From JBLHGU01 sp047615875 (GTDB lineage: Bacteria > Pseudomonadota > Gammaproteobacteria > Arenicellales > CAJQKF01), in NCBI GenBank assembly GCA_047615875.1, contig JBLHGU010000020.1, positions 1 to 47,041 on the forward strand: 47,041 bases of DNA. The letters run 5' to 3'. Shown one piece after another: positions 8,717 to 17,440 of this stretch (positions within the stretch are counted from its first letter, which is position 1; every line of letters begins with the position of its first letter). The notes below the pieces were generated by a model. It saw only the letters and a list, made by a program, of their open reading frames with translations. It did no database searches and had not been told where the DNA came from. The translations under genes were made by a program, and so were the position numbers.

Positions 8717-9703
8717 TCAGGCTACGTTTTTAAATTCGTCTGGTTGATCGAGATTTTTTCTGTGTTGGAGAATGGTTTGCGCAATATCATCAACAACCGA
8801 CAGTCGTTTGATCGCGTCGAATAACTGACCCGCTTCAACATAGTGCCGCTTTAAATAAACCAGCCACTGCTTGGTACGATTTCCAGCGAATTTCAAATTG
8901 GCTGAGTCCTGATGGTTATAGAAACTATCCACCATGCCAGCTATGTCCCGCCAGGGCATTGCCGGTAGTGTTTTCTCATTGGTCTGTGAAGCACGAATTT
9001 GTCGAGCTAGATCCGGTTGCGCAAGTCCGCCACGCCCAATCATCACATCATCGCAACCGCTTTGCCTCTGTGCTGTTCGCATGTCATCAACGTTCCAGAT
9101 CTCGCCGTTTACTATCAAACGAGTTGATTGGTTTCTATCCAGGCCCGCCAATTCAGACCAATAAGCCGGTGGCTTATAACCATTAGTCCGGGTTCTGGCA
9201 TGAATACATAATTCTGTAGCGCCAGCTCGATAAACTTGATCGACATTCTCGGCCAACTTGTCAATGTCCTCAAAACCAAGTCTGATCTTTGCACACACTG
9301 GAATAGCCGGATCAACTTGCTGACGTACCGCGGATACGATATTACCGATTCGATGCGGTTGCTTTAACAACACCGATCCACCATCGTTTCGATTAACAGT
9401 CTTGGCTGGGCATCCAAAGTTCAGATCAATTCCGGGTGCTCCCGCATCTACCGCAATGGCGGCACTCTCTGCAATCAACTTTGGGTCACCACCTAAAAGC
9501 TGCACAAATACGGGTGTGCCAGAATCAGTTTCTCCGCCAGTTTCTAACTCTGGGCACAAGCGACGAAATACCTTCATTGATACAGGATTATTGACGACCC
9601 GAATAAACTCCGTAACACAACGATCGTAGCCGCCCAATTGCGTTAGCATCTTGCGCATTTTGTGATCAATCACTCCTTCCATTGGAGCTAGATAAATCTT
9701 CAT
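8717..9703 (-). CDS. dusC: tRNA-dihydrouridine(16) synthase DusC
   Basis: Flavoenzyme that reduces uridine in the tRNA D-loop. The TIM-barrel marks of the Dus family are all present: YLAPMEGV at the N-terminus, GAPGIDLNFGCPAKTVNRNDGG with the catalytic cysteine, KIRLGFED, IHARTRTNGYKPPAYW, VNGEIW, and MIGRGGLAQPDLA. The APMEGV start, the NDGGSVLL variant and the overall length point to the DusC branch. The open frame reaches upstream to 9781, but the family begins at M-K-I-Y-L-A-P, so ATG 9703 is chosen; this also removes an overlap with the membrane-protein gene upstream. The protein has 328 residues, normal. No defect. Confidence 0.92.
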   Translation of the reverse strand: MKIYLAPMEGVIDHKMRKMLTQLGGYDRCVTEFIRVVNNPVSMKVFRRLCPELETGGETDSGTPVFVQLLGGDPKLIAESAAIAVDAGAPGIDLNFGCPAKTVNRNDGGSVLLKQPHRIGNIVSAVRQQVDPAIPVCAKIRLGFEDIDKLAENVDQVYRAGATELCIHARTRTNGYKPPAYWSELAGLDRNQSTRLIVNGEIWNVDDMRTAQRQSGCDDVMIGRGGLAQPDLARQIRASQTNEKTLPAMPWRDIAGMVDSFYNHQDSANLKFAGNRTKQWLVYLKRHYVEAGQLFDAIKRLSVVDDIAQTILQHRKNLDQPDEFKNVA

Positions 9704-9743
9704 AAACTGGGTCGGGTAAAAGGCATAATCGGCGAATGGGATA

Positions 9744-11186
9744 CTACCCGATAGATGGGGTGGAAAGTAACCACAATCCAAAAACTGTATAACCCACCAT
9801 CAGAATTGCTAGCGGCAATTGACTCATCACGGCGCTACGTTGATCACTATGTATGCGGAGAGCAATCTTGTGTGCAACAAGTATGCCGGCAATGTGTCCA
9901 AAGACAATGGCAGTAGTCTGTATTGTCCAGATCAATCTGACCGAATCAAGACTTGCCAGGAATGACGTGGTTACATGATTCCCTGCCACGCCAAACATAT
10001 CTACTCCGGTATTGAAAGGATCAGACCAGGCGATCAGCGCGTATTGCCCGTTCACCATAAACTGTGTGAAGTAGTGTGCAAAATGAAAAACCAGAGATAT
10101 TGGTATCAGGGAATAAACCAGGCAACCTAAAGATTGGTTCACTAGTTCAGGTCTATTAGCCAGTCGACAACCTATCCATACGCAACTGAAGTACAGTATG
10201 GATAGGAGGGCGAAGGTAAATAGCAAACCGATGCTATTACCAGTACTAACCGCACTTCTGCCCGGAAACTCCAGGGGATTAATATTGAGTACCGATAACC
10301 ATGTGAAGGTTCTGGCGAAACCATCAAAGGAAACGCTGGACAGGGTTAATAAAATAAATAGCACCCCGGCCATATCTATGCCAGGTAAAGTACTGAGTCG
10401 ATAACCCGGCCAATGCAATTCGACTCGTGATAGTCGCTTTCTTTCTTCGATAAAACGTAATGACGAAAGCGCACCCAGTAAACGACTAAAAATAGAAAAT
10501 GGTTCTGCATATTTGAGCCAGTCATTCTTACCAAAAACCAAACAACCCAACAAATTTAGTAGCCAGTAAGCTATCAAGGCCAGAGCCAGAAGATAAGGAT
10601 CTTCTGGCGCAAGGAAAATCAGTTCGAACCAGACGAACAGCGCAAATTGAATAACCGCTATTGAATAACCTGTCGTCTTAGTCAGGGACATTGCTTTTGG
10701 TCGGCGAAACAACCTGCAAAGCCAGTTGCTGATGCCATACCACGGATTCAGCCAACGCCATAGATTACCGACTACAGCCTGCAGGACTGTGAATCCTACC
10801 CACCACAGAGTCCATACGGTTAACGGTAACGGATTCGATAACGGATCTCTGCTACCGAACAATCCGGCGCTAATCAATACAACAAAAAATACTAGTCCTG
10901 CCCAACTGGTTAGCCTATCTGATGGCAATGCAATCGATGTATTGATACCAATAGAGCGATCCCTTAACCAACCGACAGGTAATTTTGCTAATAACAGGAA
11001 AGAGACTACTACGGCCACTGCACCACCTACCATATAAAAACCGGTTGGTAGCAGCAGCACTAGTCCACGTTCTGAGCCGTGAGCGAATAGAACATCCGTA
11101 CTCAATAACAGGATAGAAATCAGGATTAGTTGACTAATGAACACGGGGCTTTTATTTGGCCGGTCCAGCCGAGGTCTTAAGCTCAC
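9744..11186 (-). CDS. Uncharacterised polytopic membrane protein of the liv-like operon
   Basis: A 480-residue protein with about 11-12 hydrophobic segments and an early H-G-S-E-R-G motif after a first hydrophobic stretch. Other noticeable motifs are LWRWLNPWYGISNWL and, in the last third, FHFAHYFTQFMVNGQYALIAWSDPF. The family is often named putative fenitrothion hydrolase in databases; I would not rely on that. GTG 11186 overlaps the livF stop by GTGA, so it is translated as the last gene of the Liv-type ABC operon. The position suggests a role linked to the imported compound, perhaps as a membrane enzyme or secondary carrier. His/Trp/Asp residues in the last membrane segments would suit metal binding, which is inference. 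Confidence 0.75.
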   Translation of the reverse strand: MSLRPRLDRPNKSPVFISQLILISILLLSTDVLFAHGSERGLVLLLPTGFYMVGGAVAVVVSFLLLAKLPVGWLRDRSIGINTSIALPSDRLTSWAGLVFFVVLISAGLFGSRDPLSNPLPLTVWTLWWVGFTVLQAVVGNLWRWLNPWYGISNWLCRLFRRPKAMSLTKTTGYSIAVIQFALFVWFELIFLAPEDPYLLALALIAYWLLNLLGCLVFGKNDWLKYAEPFSIFSRLLGALSSLRFIEERKRLSRVELHWPGYRLSTLPGIDMAGVLFILLTLSSVSFDGFARTFTWLSVLNINPLEFPGRSAVSTGNSIGLLFTFALLSILYFSCVWIGCRLANRPELVNQSLGCLVYSLIPISLVFHFAHYFTQFMVNGQYALIAWSDPFNTGVDMFGVAGNHVTTSFLASLDSVRLIWTIQTTAIVFGHIAGILVAHKIALRIHSDQRSAVMSQLPLAILMVGYTVFGLWLLSTPSIG

Positions 11187-11893
11187 GCTGGACTGTCGCT
11201 GATCCCAACATAGCGATGAATCATATCCATTTGATCATTCAGCTCAACACTGTCTAGTACTCTTGGCAGTTTGCCGTTTTCCATAAAAGCAACCCGATCA
11301 GCAATGGAAAGCACCGCATCAACACGCTGTTCTACCAGAATTATAGATACACCTTTATCTTTAAGTCTGACAATAACATCCCGAATTGCCGAGATCATAG
11401 ATGGCATCAAACCTTCTGTTGGTTCATCGAGTAAAAGTATGTCTGGGTCAATACACAGTGCCCGGGCCATGGCGAGCATTTGTTGTTCGCCACCACTCAA
11501 TGTTCCCGCCTGTTGTGATAAACGCTCCTGTAACACGGGGAACAATTCAAAAATACTATCAAGCGATTTAAGCCCCTGGGGGCGGGCGCCCATACCAATC
11601 TCGAGATTGTTCATCACGCTTAGTTCAGCAAATAGTCTTCTTCCCTGGGGTACATAACCAATACCAAATGATGCGATACGATGCGGGGGTTGTTTACTAA
11701 TATCCACACCATTTAATTCAATCACCCCACTGCGGTTAGGGATCAAATTCATCAAGGATTTCAGTAGTGTAGTTTTGCCAGCACCATTACGCCCAAGCAA
11801 GCACAGAATCTCCGCCTGATTTAGCTGTAGATCAATATCTTTTAATACGACACCGTCACCGTAACCCGCGCGTAATTTAGTCAGACTTAACAT
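11183..11893 (-). CDS. livF: Branched-chain-type ABC transporter ATPase LivF
   Basis: One of the two ATPases of a HAAT-type importer (branched-chain amino acids, amides, urea and similar). Walker A GRNGAGKTT near residue 35, GYVPQGRRLFAELSV with the LivF-type Q-loop, signature LSGGEQQMLAMARAL, Walker B ILLLDEPTEGL, and switch histidine replaced by glutamine (LVEQRV), which is normal for LivF. It has 236 residues, usual length. Its ATG shares one base with the livG stop (TGATG), and its end overlaps the next gene by four bases. The transported substrate is not shown by the ATPase. Confidence 0.92.
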   Translation of the reverse strand: MLSLTKLRAGYGDGVVLKDIDLQLNQAEILCLLGRNGAGKTTLLKSLMNLIPNRSGVIELNGVDISKQPPHRIASFGIGYVPQGRRLFAELSVMNNLEIGMGARPQGLKSLDSIFELFPVLQERLSQQAGTLSGGEQQMLAMARALCIDPDILLLDEPTEGLMPSMISAIRDVIVRLKDKGVSIILVEQRVDAVLSIADRVAFMENGKLPRVLDSVELNDQMDMIHRYVGISDSPA

Positions 11894-12600
11894 CAGCCAC
11901 CCAGATAAGCTTTCTGAACATCTTGGTTGGCACGAATATCACTCGGTGACCCCTGGGCAAGAATCGACCCTTGCTCCAGTACCGTGATGGTATCTGCCAA
12001 CTGCATAACAACTGACATGTTGTGTTCTATCAGCAAAATGGTCGAGATATCACGAATACCTCGTAGCAGATTACAGAACGATTCAATTTCGCCATCCGAC
12101 AAACCCTGTGTAGGCTCGTCCAGAATTAATAACTTCGGAGCCAGGCATAAACCCATGGCTATTTCCAACAAACGTTGATGGCCATAGGCCAGCGCACCCG
12201 CGACTTGATCCCGCATGCCAGATAAGCCGACTTGTTCAATCACCTGTTCGACGATTTGATGACTATTCTGCCCTTCTCGATGACTGTAGCGAGATGCTAT
12301 CGAAAGGTTATCTCCAACACTTAGGTTATGATAAATACTGGTTATCTGAAAGGTATAAACGATTCCCAAACGCACCCGTTGCCAGGCGGGTAGTCGGGTT
12401 ATATCTTTACCGTTGAATGAGATACTTCCTGAGCTCGGCTGAAGACGACCACAAAGCATGCTAACCAGAGTTGTTTTACCTGCGCCATTAGGGCCAATTA
12501 AAGCCTGCACCTGCCCAGGGTAAACTTCCAGAGTGACATTTCGTACAGCATACAACCCGCCAAACTGGCGGTTCAGAGATTGTGTGCCAAGAAGTGTCAT
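11893..12600 (-). CDS. livG: Branched-chain-type ABC transporter ATPase LivG
   Basis: Partner ATPase of LivF. GPNGAGKTT (Walker A), the LivG-specific GALAYGHQRLLEIAMGL signature region, LLILDEPTQGL (Walker B) and LLIEHNMSVVM (switch histidine) are all present. An ATG lies at 12609, but the one at 12600 is chosen because it forms an ATGA overlap with the livM stop and puts the start at the family's usual distance from the R-Q-F-G-G motif. At 235 residues it is a little shorter than E. coli LivG, as in many HAAT importers of other substrates. Confidence 0.9.
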   Translation of the reverse strand: MTLLGTQSLNRQFGGLYAVRNVTLEVYPGQVQALIGPNGAGKTTLVSMLCGRLQPSSGSISFNGKDITRLPAWQRVRLGIVYTFQITSIYHNLSVGDNLSIASRYSHREGQNSHQIVEQVIEQVGLSGMRDQVAGALAYGHQRLLEIAMGLCLAPKLLILDEPTQGLSDGEIESFCNLLRGIRDISTILLIEHNMSVVMQLADTITVLEQGSILAQGSPSDIRANQDVQKAYLGG

Positions 12601-13559
12601 GGAATCCATTTAGCCCACCTGTCACGAATGCTACCCAACACACCCTTTGGGAAAAATACAATGAGCAATACCAGTGCTATGCCAGTTGCCAGAAGATAAG
12701 CTGACGTAAAATTGCTGGTAATGTCTATCATATAAAACATCATGAAACTGCCAAGCACTGGGCCCAGAATAGTTCCTGCGCCACCAAGCAATGTGAACAA
12801 AAGCGCATCAATAGAATACTGAATAGTGGCAAATGTTGAACCTATATAGGCGAATAACAACGCATATATTGCACCGGCGACTGCGGACAGTGTGCCGGAA
12901 ATAACCACTGCCTTAAGCTTGATGAGATAGGTGTTATAACCCAACAAACGGGTACGCTCTTCGTTTTCACGAATAGCAATCAAGGCTTTGCCAGTTTCAC
13001 CCCGAACAACACGATAAATAATCAGCATGGTTATTGCCAGGAACAATAGTGCTATGTAGTAGCGAGTCGTGGGATTAACCAAACTAACCTCCATCCCCAA
13101 CAAATTAAAACTGCGCGCTGCTGCCGGTAAAACCAGTCCTTCGTCTCCACGGGTCCAGGTGGTGAAGTACAAGGTGGCTAGATAAAACACCTGGGAGAAC
13201 ATCATGGTCACGATCATAAAGGCCACGCCTGTAGTTCTTAACGCGATAGCACCAACACACAAAGACATGCCCGCGCCAACTACAACGGCAGAAGCAAAGG
13301 CCTCCAACACCCCCCACTCAAGATGATAAGCCGTAAGCCCAGCCGTGTACAAACCCGTGGCGAAGAACATCGCATGACCCAGACTCAGCAATCCGGTGTA
13401 GCCAAATAACACGTTATAGGCCATGGCAAAAATTGCCAATATCATTACACGGGTGGTGGTTAGATGATGATATTCAGGCAAAACAAATTGCAGAAAAAAC
13501 AACGCGACAATAACCGAAACATGCAAAATTAACGGGCGTGAAGTGAGGTATTTTCCCAT
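12597..13559 (-). CDS. livM: Branched-chain-type ABC transporter permease LivM
   Basis: Inner-membrane permease with about nine hydrophobic segments. The family blocks NVLFGYTGLLSLGHAMFFATG near residue 48, IRENEERTRLLGY with the ATPase-contact helix, and LGGAGTILGPVLGSFM toward the end are present. Its 320 residues match the LivM average. Start and stop overlap the neighbours by one and four bases, so the whole livHMGF set is one transcription unit. No defect is visible. Confidence 0.9.
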   Translation of the reverse strand: MGKYLTSRPLILHVSVIVALFFLQFVLPEYHHLTTTRVMILAIFAMAYNVLFGYTGLLSLGHAMFFATGLYTAGLTAYHLEWGVLEAFASAVVVGAGMSLCVGAIALRTTGVAFMIVTMMFSQVFYLATLYFTTWTRGDEGLVLPAAARSFNLLGMEVSLVNPTTRYYIALLFLAITMLIIYRVVRGETGKALIAIRENEERTRLLGYNTYLIKLKAVVISGTLSAVAGAIYALLFAYIGSTFATIQYSIDALLFTLLGGAGTILGPVLGSFMMFYMIDITSNFTSAYLLATGIALVLLIVFFPKGVLGSIRDRWAKWIP

Positions 13560-14437
13560 CAGGGCTTTGTCCCAAACAATCCCTGGGGCCGAAACACTAA
13601 TACCAGTGCGACCAATAAGGTGGAGAGCATTTTCGCCAGAGTCGGCGAAAAGAACATCGAGACAATGCCGTCACTCATACCAATAATCAGTGCCGCCACA
13701 ATGGTTCCGCGTAGACTACCGAGACCACCGATGATTACTACAATAAAAGACATCAGCAGCGGGTCCAGACCCATTAAGTAGTGGGCCTGTCGAATCGGCA
13801 CTATCAAGATAGCTGCGATACCCGCCAGCATTGCACCGGCTGCAAACACCATGGCATACACCCGGTTTACCGGAATACCAAAGGCCTGAGCCATATCACC
13901 ATCAATTTGAGTGGCGCGCATTATAAGACCTGCGCGGGTACGATTAATGATGTAACCAAGCACCAGCAACACAACAACTGCGGCCAGTATGACGAATAAC
14001 TTGTAGCCGGAATAACCAAACCAGGGGAAATCGACTCTAAAGTAAAAAGGCGCTTCTACCGGACGTGCATCGGGCCCGAAGAAAATCAAGGCACACTGTT
14101 GCAGAATAAACAAAATTCCGATGGTTGCGACGATGGTCGATTCCGGATCATAGGCGAGACGCCGAAGTATCAACCGCTCACACAGCGCAGCTAATCCTGC
14201 CACCAGTACCGGCACACATAACATTGCCACCACAAAATTTACGGCGGGATTAATCGAAACCAGACTGGTAACCCACCAACATAAAACAGCGCTAACCATG
14301 TAGAACTCGCCATGGGCAACGTTAACCACACGCATCACACCAAACACCAGGCTTAAGCCCAATGCGGTTAAACACAACACACTAGCCTGCACCAGACCTT
14401 CTAGTGAAGCGAGCAGAAAATAGGGACCGAAATCCAA
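13559..14437 (-). CDS. livH: Branched-chain-type ABC transporter permease LivH
   Basis: First permease of the importer, 292 residues with eight or so membrane segments. Typical blocks: GLSLVFGVMRVVNVAHGEFY near residue 27, RATQIDGDMAQAFGIPVNRV with the coupling helix, and VVIIGGLGSLRGTIVAA. It ends in a TGATG overlap with livM. It is separated from the binding-protein gene by 88 bases that contain a strong hairpin, so it should be made at lower levels than the binding protein. Confidence 0.9.
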   Translation of the reverse strand: MDFGPYFLLASLEGLVQASVLCLTALGLSLVFGVMRVVNVAHGEFYMVSAVLCWWVTSLVSINPAVNFVVAMLCVPVLVAGLAALCERLILRRLAYDPESTIVATIGILFILQQCALIFFGPDARPVEAPFYFRVDFPWFGYSGYKLFVILAAVVVLLVLGYIINRTRAGLIMRATQIDGDMAQAFGIPVNRVYAMVFAAGAMLAGIAAILIVPIRQAHYLMGLDPLLMSFIVVIIGGLGSLRGTIVAALIIGMSDGIVSMFFSPTLAKMLSTLLVALVLVFRPQGLFGTKP

Positions 14438-14480
14438 GGGTCAGCTAACCGTCATCATTTTAAATCTAGATTGATAATAC

Positions 14481-14502
14481 GGGAGCCCCGGACGGGGCTC
14501 CC
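14481..14502 (-). promoter_or_regulatory. Strong intercistronic hairpin between livJ-like gene and livH
   Basis: A perfect 9-bp inverted repeat (GGGAGCCCC / GGGGCTCCC) with a 4-base loop follows the binding-protein stop. No T-run follows on the minus strand, so it is unlikely to be a full terminator. Such hairpins usually protect the upstream message from 3' decay, which would give excess binding protein over permeases. Confidence 0.75.
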
Positions 14503-14525
14503 AAAGATTACTGCTTACAAAGTGC

Positions 14526-15830
14526 CTACAAGGCCATCGTGGTGTAGTCACCTTCTGGCTCATACATACCGTCTTCGATAGACGTGGTATGCACTACATC
14601 CAGGCGACCATCATTCACCTTGGAGATATATTGATGACCAAAACTCTGATGAATCTTGCCATTAAATACCTTGGCACCCTGTGGATGATTGCGTGAATGA
14701 GGAAATTCCGTCATGGCTTCTGTGGCCTCTATCAAAGCAGCACTATCCGCTCTGCCTTTATAACCACTGGCTTCCATGGCCTGTTTAATAATAAACAAGG
14801 TTTCCCAGCAACCAAACATATGCGCATAGGTACTAACGTCCTTTGCATCACTAAGGCTTGCGCCATTATCATCTACACCCACCGCAGCACGATAGAACTT
14901 ATCATGGGCAGATTGGTTGGCCTGGGCATAGCGTGGATTGCCTTCCCAGAAATGCGTACCTTCAAGAAACTCCAACTGCGGGGTAGCCAGATTAACCGCT
15001 TCCAATGAGTCGATAAAGCCAAATATTTCCGGACGATTGCTACCAAAGTGCTGACCCATTTCTTTAACGAAAGTCAGTACACCAGGGCCTACCATGACGT
15101 GATAAAGCACTTCTGTGTCAGACGGTATGCGGGGTAAATAGCGGGTAAATGAAGACTCGGTAGGTGGAATTGGAATTAATTCCAATACTTCACCACCCTG
15201 GGCTTTTAAGGCGGCTGAGAAATAATCTCGATGATCATGACCAAAAGCAAAGTCAGGATAAATCATCGTGACCTTCTTGCCCAGGTTCTGGGAGATCCAG
15301 GGTGCCATGGAACTTACCTGGGATTTAACATCTGTTATACCGGGCTGAAAGACATATCGATTCAGTTTGCCAGAGGCAACATGATGGCCTTCAGATACAA
15401 CAAAATAAGGCAGTTTTAATTCGCCGGCACGTGGCGATGAACCGATAACTACATGTGAAAACAATGTGCCATAGGCAACATCAACCTTATGTTGCGTGGC
15501 GAATTTCTCAATGACTTCGGCACCCCGTTTGGGATCGGTTCCATCGTCCTCAATAACCAGTTCCACTGGTCTTCCATTTATACCGCCTTCCTCATTGATA
15601 ACCTTGGCTGCAGCAGTTGCTACACGCTCATACCAGCGGCCATAGGACGCCCCGATACCCGTGCGATGCAGCTGCATACCTACTTTAATTGGTGCATCTG
15701 AACCGAATACATAACCAGACATTCCAGGTAACGCCTGAGCAGCAACGCCAGCACCGGTATAAATGCCGAGTTTCTTTAACGATTGGCGACGGCTGATATC
15801 AACCGGTTGGATGAATTTTTTATTAGGCAT
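14526..15830 (-). CDS. Tat-exported HAAT-family substrate-binding protein
   Basis: Periplasmic binding protein of the LivJ/AmiC type (receptor family ligand-binding fold), 434 residues. The N-terminus has a twin-arginine signal (S-R-R-Q-S-L-K-K at 13-20), then a hydrophobic stretch and A-P-I-K-V-G-M-Q opening the mature fold. Later blocks are EEGGINGRPVELVIEDDGTDP and VTMIYPDFAFGHDHRDYF. It leads the operon livJ-like, livH, livM, livG, livF plus a membrane protein. The ligand is unknown; leucine-type, urea or amide binders are longer known cousins, and none of their signature ligand residues can be assigned here by eye. Tat export of such a binder is less common than Sec export. Confidence 0.85.
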   Translation of the reverse strand: MPNKKFIQPVDISRRQSLKKLGIYTGAGVAAQALPGMSGYVFGSDAPIKVGMQLHRTGIGASYGRWYERVATAAAKVINEEGGINGRPVELVIEDDGTDPKRGAEVIEKFATQHKVDVAYGTLFSHVVIGSSPRAGELKLPYFVVSEGHHVASGKLNRYVFQPGITDVKSQVSSMAPWISQNLGKKVTMIYPDFAFGHDHRDYFSAALKAQGGEVLELIPIPPTESSFTRYLPRIPSDTEVLYHVMVGPGVLTFVKEMGQHFGSNRPEIFGFIDSLEAVNLATPQLEFLEGTHFWEGNPRYAQANQSAHDKFYRAAVGVDDNGASLSDAKDVSTYAHMFGCWETLFIIKQAMEASGYKGRADSAALIEATEAMTEFPHSRNHPQGAKVFNGKIHQSFGHQYISKVNDGRLDVVHTTSIEDGMYEPEGDYTTMAL

Positions 15831-15898
15831 GGAACTTCTCCTTCGTTGTGGTGTAGTTTAAAGAACGATGATTCGCTCTATTTATAAACACATAACTC

Positions 15899-16726
15899 TT
15901 AATCAGGTTTGTAACCAATGGCGCAAATTCCACCCAGATTACCTGAACTAAACAATTTATCTACCGCAGAATAAAACTCCTGTAGACCCTTGGTGGTGGC
16001 CTCTCCGTGCAGACTGACGTTACGCTCATAGGCAGCTTCAAATGCCTTCAGCCGAACATGTACGAATTCAGTCCAGGACGCTGTCATATCAATAAGTTCG
16101 ATACGCTCAAAACCAGCCTCGGCCAGTTCGGTCTGATAATTTTGCATGGTCGGCAGATGATCACAGTAAATCTCACGACTTAATGATTCGCGCTCTGCAT
16201 CACTAAAATCACCTCGCTCAAAATAGTCTTCAAAAAACATTCCTGCGCCGGGCTTTAATGAATCCATACAGACCTTATACAGGGCTTTACGATCTGAGAT
16301 ATGCAAAAACGTTAACCAGCTAACCAACGCATCGAATTGCCCTTCCCCTGGCACACCGTCGAGAATATCTCCACAAACATGATCGACCTTATCAGCCAGC
16401 CCACAGCGACGCGTTAATGCCTCGGCGGTTTCATTTAAATCTGCCTGCAGTTCCATTGCGGTCATATGGCAACCGCAGGTATGGCTGAGAAATCGTGCCG
16501 GGCCACCAATGCCGGCACCCACTTCCAGTACACGCATTTGATCGTTTAGCTGAAGTTTACTGATGGCTTCTGCAACAGCTTCGGTGCCATGATAGTGGTA
16601 TTGATCGAACTGACACAACGTTGTCACGTCAATATCCGCATCGTCTGCAATGCCGAGGTTACTCAATTCGTTAAAAACTCTACCAACCTGATGGTATAGT
16701 TTCATGGTCTTGATATCGTCATTCAT
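15899..16726 (-). CDS. SAM-dependent methyltransferase, class I
   Basis: Rossmann-fold methyltransferase: motif I is VLEVGAGIGGPARFL (about residues 67-81), an acidic motif II lies in MTAMELQAD, and CGDILDG fits motif III. An N-terminal part (KLYHQVGRVFNELSNLGI) and FDQYHYHG precede the domain as in sarcosine/dimethylglycine and phosphoethanolamine methyltransferases, so a small amine is a reasonable but unproven substrate. ATG 16726 is preferred over 16765 because AAGGGAT precedes it and the longer form would leave almost no space to the divergent pncA. It has 275 residues. It lies just upstream of the liv-type operon on the same strand, and could be linked to it. Confidence 0.8.
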   Translation of the reverse strand: MNDDIKTMKLYHQVGRVFNELSNLGIADDADIDVTTLCQFDQYHYHGTEAVAEAISKLQLNDQMRVLEVGAGIGGPARFLSHTCGCHMTAMELQADLNETAEALTRRCGLADKVDHVCGDILDGVPGEGQFDALVSWLTFLHISDRKALYKVCMDSLKPGAGMFFEDYFERGDFSDAERESLSREIYCDHLPTMQNYQTELAEAGFERIELIDMTASWTEFVHVRLKAFEAAYERNVSLHGEATTKGLQEFYSAVDKLFSSGNLGGICAIGYKPD

Positions 16727-16768
16727 CGGATATCCCTTTTCCGCAGTTTTGCTATCCGGGTACAACTC

Positions 16769-17395
16769 ATGATTAACAACTCCACTGATTGTCTTTTAGT
16801 TATCGATGTACAGAACGACTTTTGTGCCAATGGCGCATTGGCCGTACCGGACGGAGATGCTGTAGTTAGCATTATAAACAGACAAAGTGAGAAATTTAAA
16901 CACCGCATTCTCACCCAGGACTGGCATCCAGCAGATCACCAGTCTTTCGCCTCGAATCATGACGGCAAAAACCCTTTTGACTTGATAGAGCTTGATTACG
17001 GCAGCCAGGTGCTGTGGCCAGACCATTGTGTGCAGGGCAGTAGTGGTGCGGAATTTCATGGCGATCTGATCACCGATGGGGCGGAGCTTATCCTACGTAA
17101 GGGCTTTCGAGCGGAAATAGACTCCTATTCGGCCTTTTTTGAGAATGACCAGACAACCCCGACTGGACTTACCGGATATTTTAGGAATAGGGGATTCAGT
17201 CGCTTGTTCATGGCCGGCCTCGCCACTGATTTTTGTGTGGCTTACTCCGCTCTTGATGCGCGCAAAGAAGGTTTTGAGGTGTTTTTAATTGAGGAGGGAT
17301 GCCGAGCTATTGATATGAATGGCTCACTGGATGACGCTCTCGGCAAAATGCGCGATGCCGGTGTTAACTGGGTAAGTAGCAAAAACCTGTCCTGA
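16769..17395 (+). CDS. pncA: Nicotinamidase PncA
   Basis: Hydrolyses nicotinamide to nicotinate and ammonia for NAD salvage. The isochorismatase-like fold shows the catalytic aspartate (LLVIDVQNDF, D13), metal-binding DWHPADHQSF, WPDHC, the catalytic lysine in L-I-L-R-K-G, DSYSAF, and the nucleophilic cysteine in GLATDFCVAYSALDA. All triad and metal residues are present, and 208 residues is normal. The gene is divergent from the methyltransferase with about 42 bases between starts, and is followed by a convergent sulfur gene. No strong ribosome site precedes ATG 16769. Confidence 0.94.
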   Translation: MINNSTDCLLVIDVQNDFCANGALAVPDGDAVVSIINRQSEKFKHRILTQDWHPADHQSFASNHDGKNPFDLIELDYGSQVLWPDHCVQGSSGAEFHGDLITDGAELILRKGFRAEIDSYSAFFENDQTTPTGLTGYFRNRGFSRLFMAGLATDFCVAYSALDARKEGFEVFLIEEGCRAIDMNGSLDDALGKMRDAGVNWVSSKNLS

Positions 17396-17440
17396 TCAAA
17401 AAGTGGTATTTAAGGAAAACCTGAATAAATCAGAGATCCC

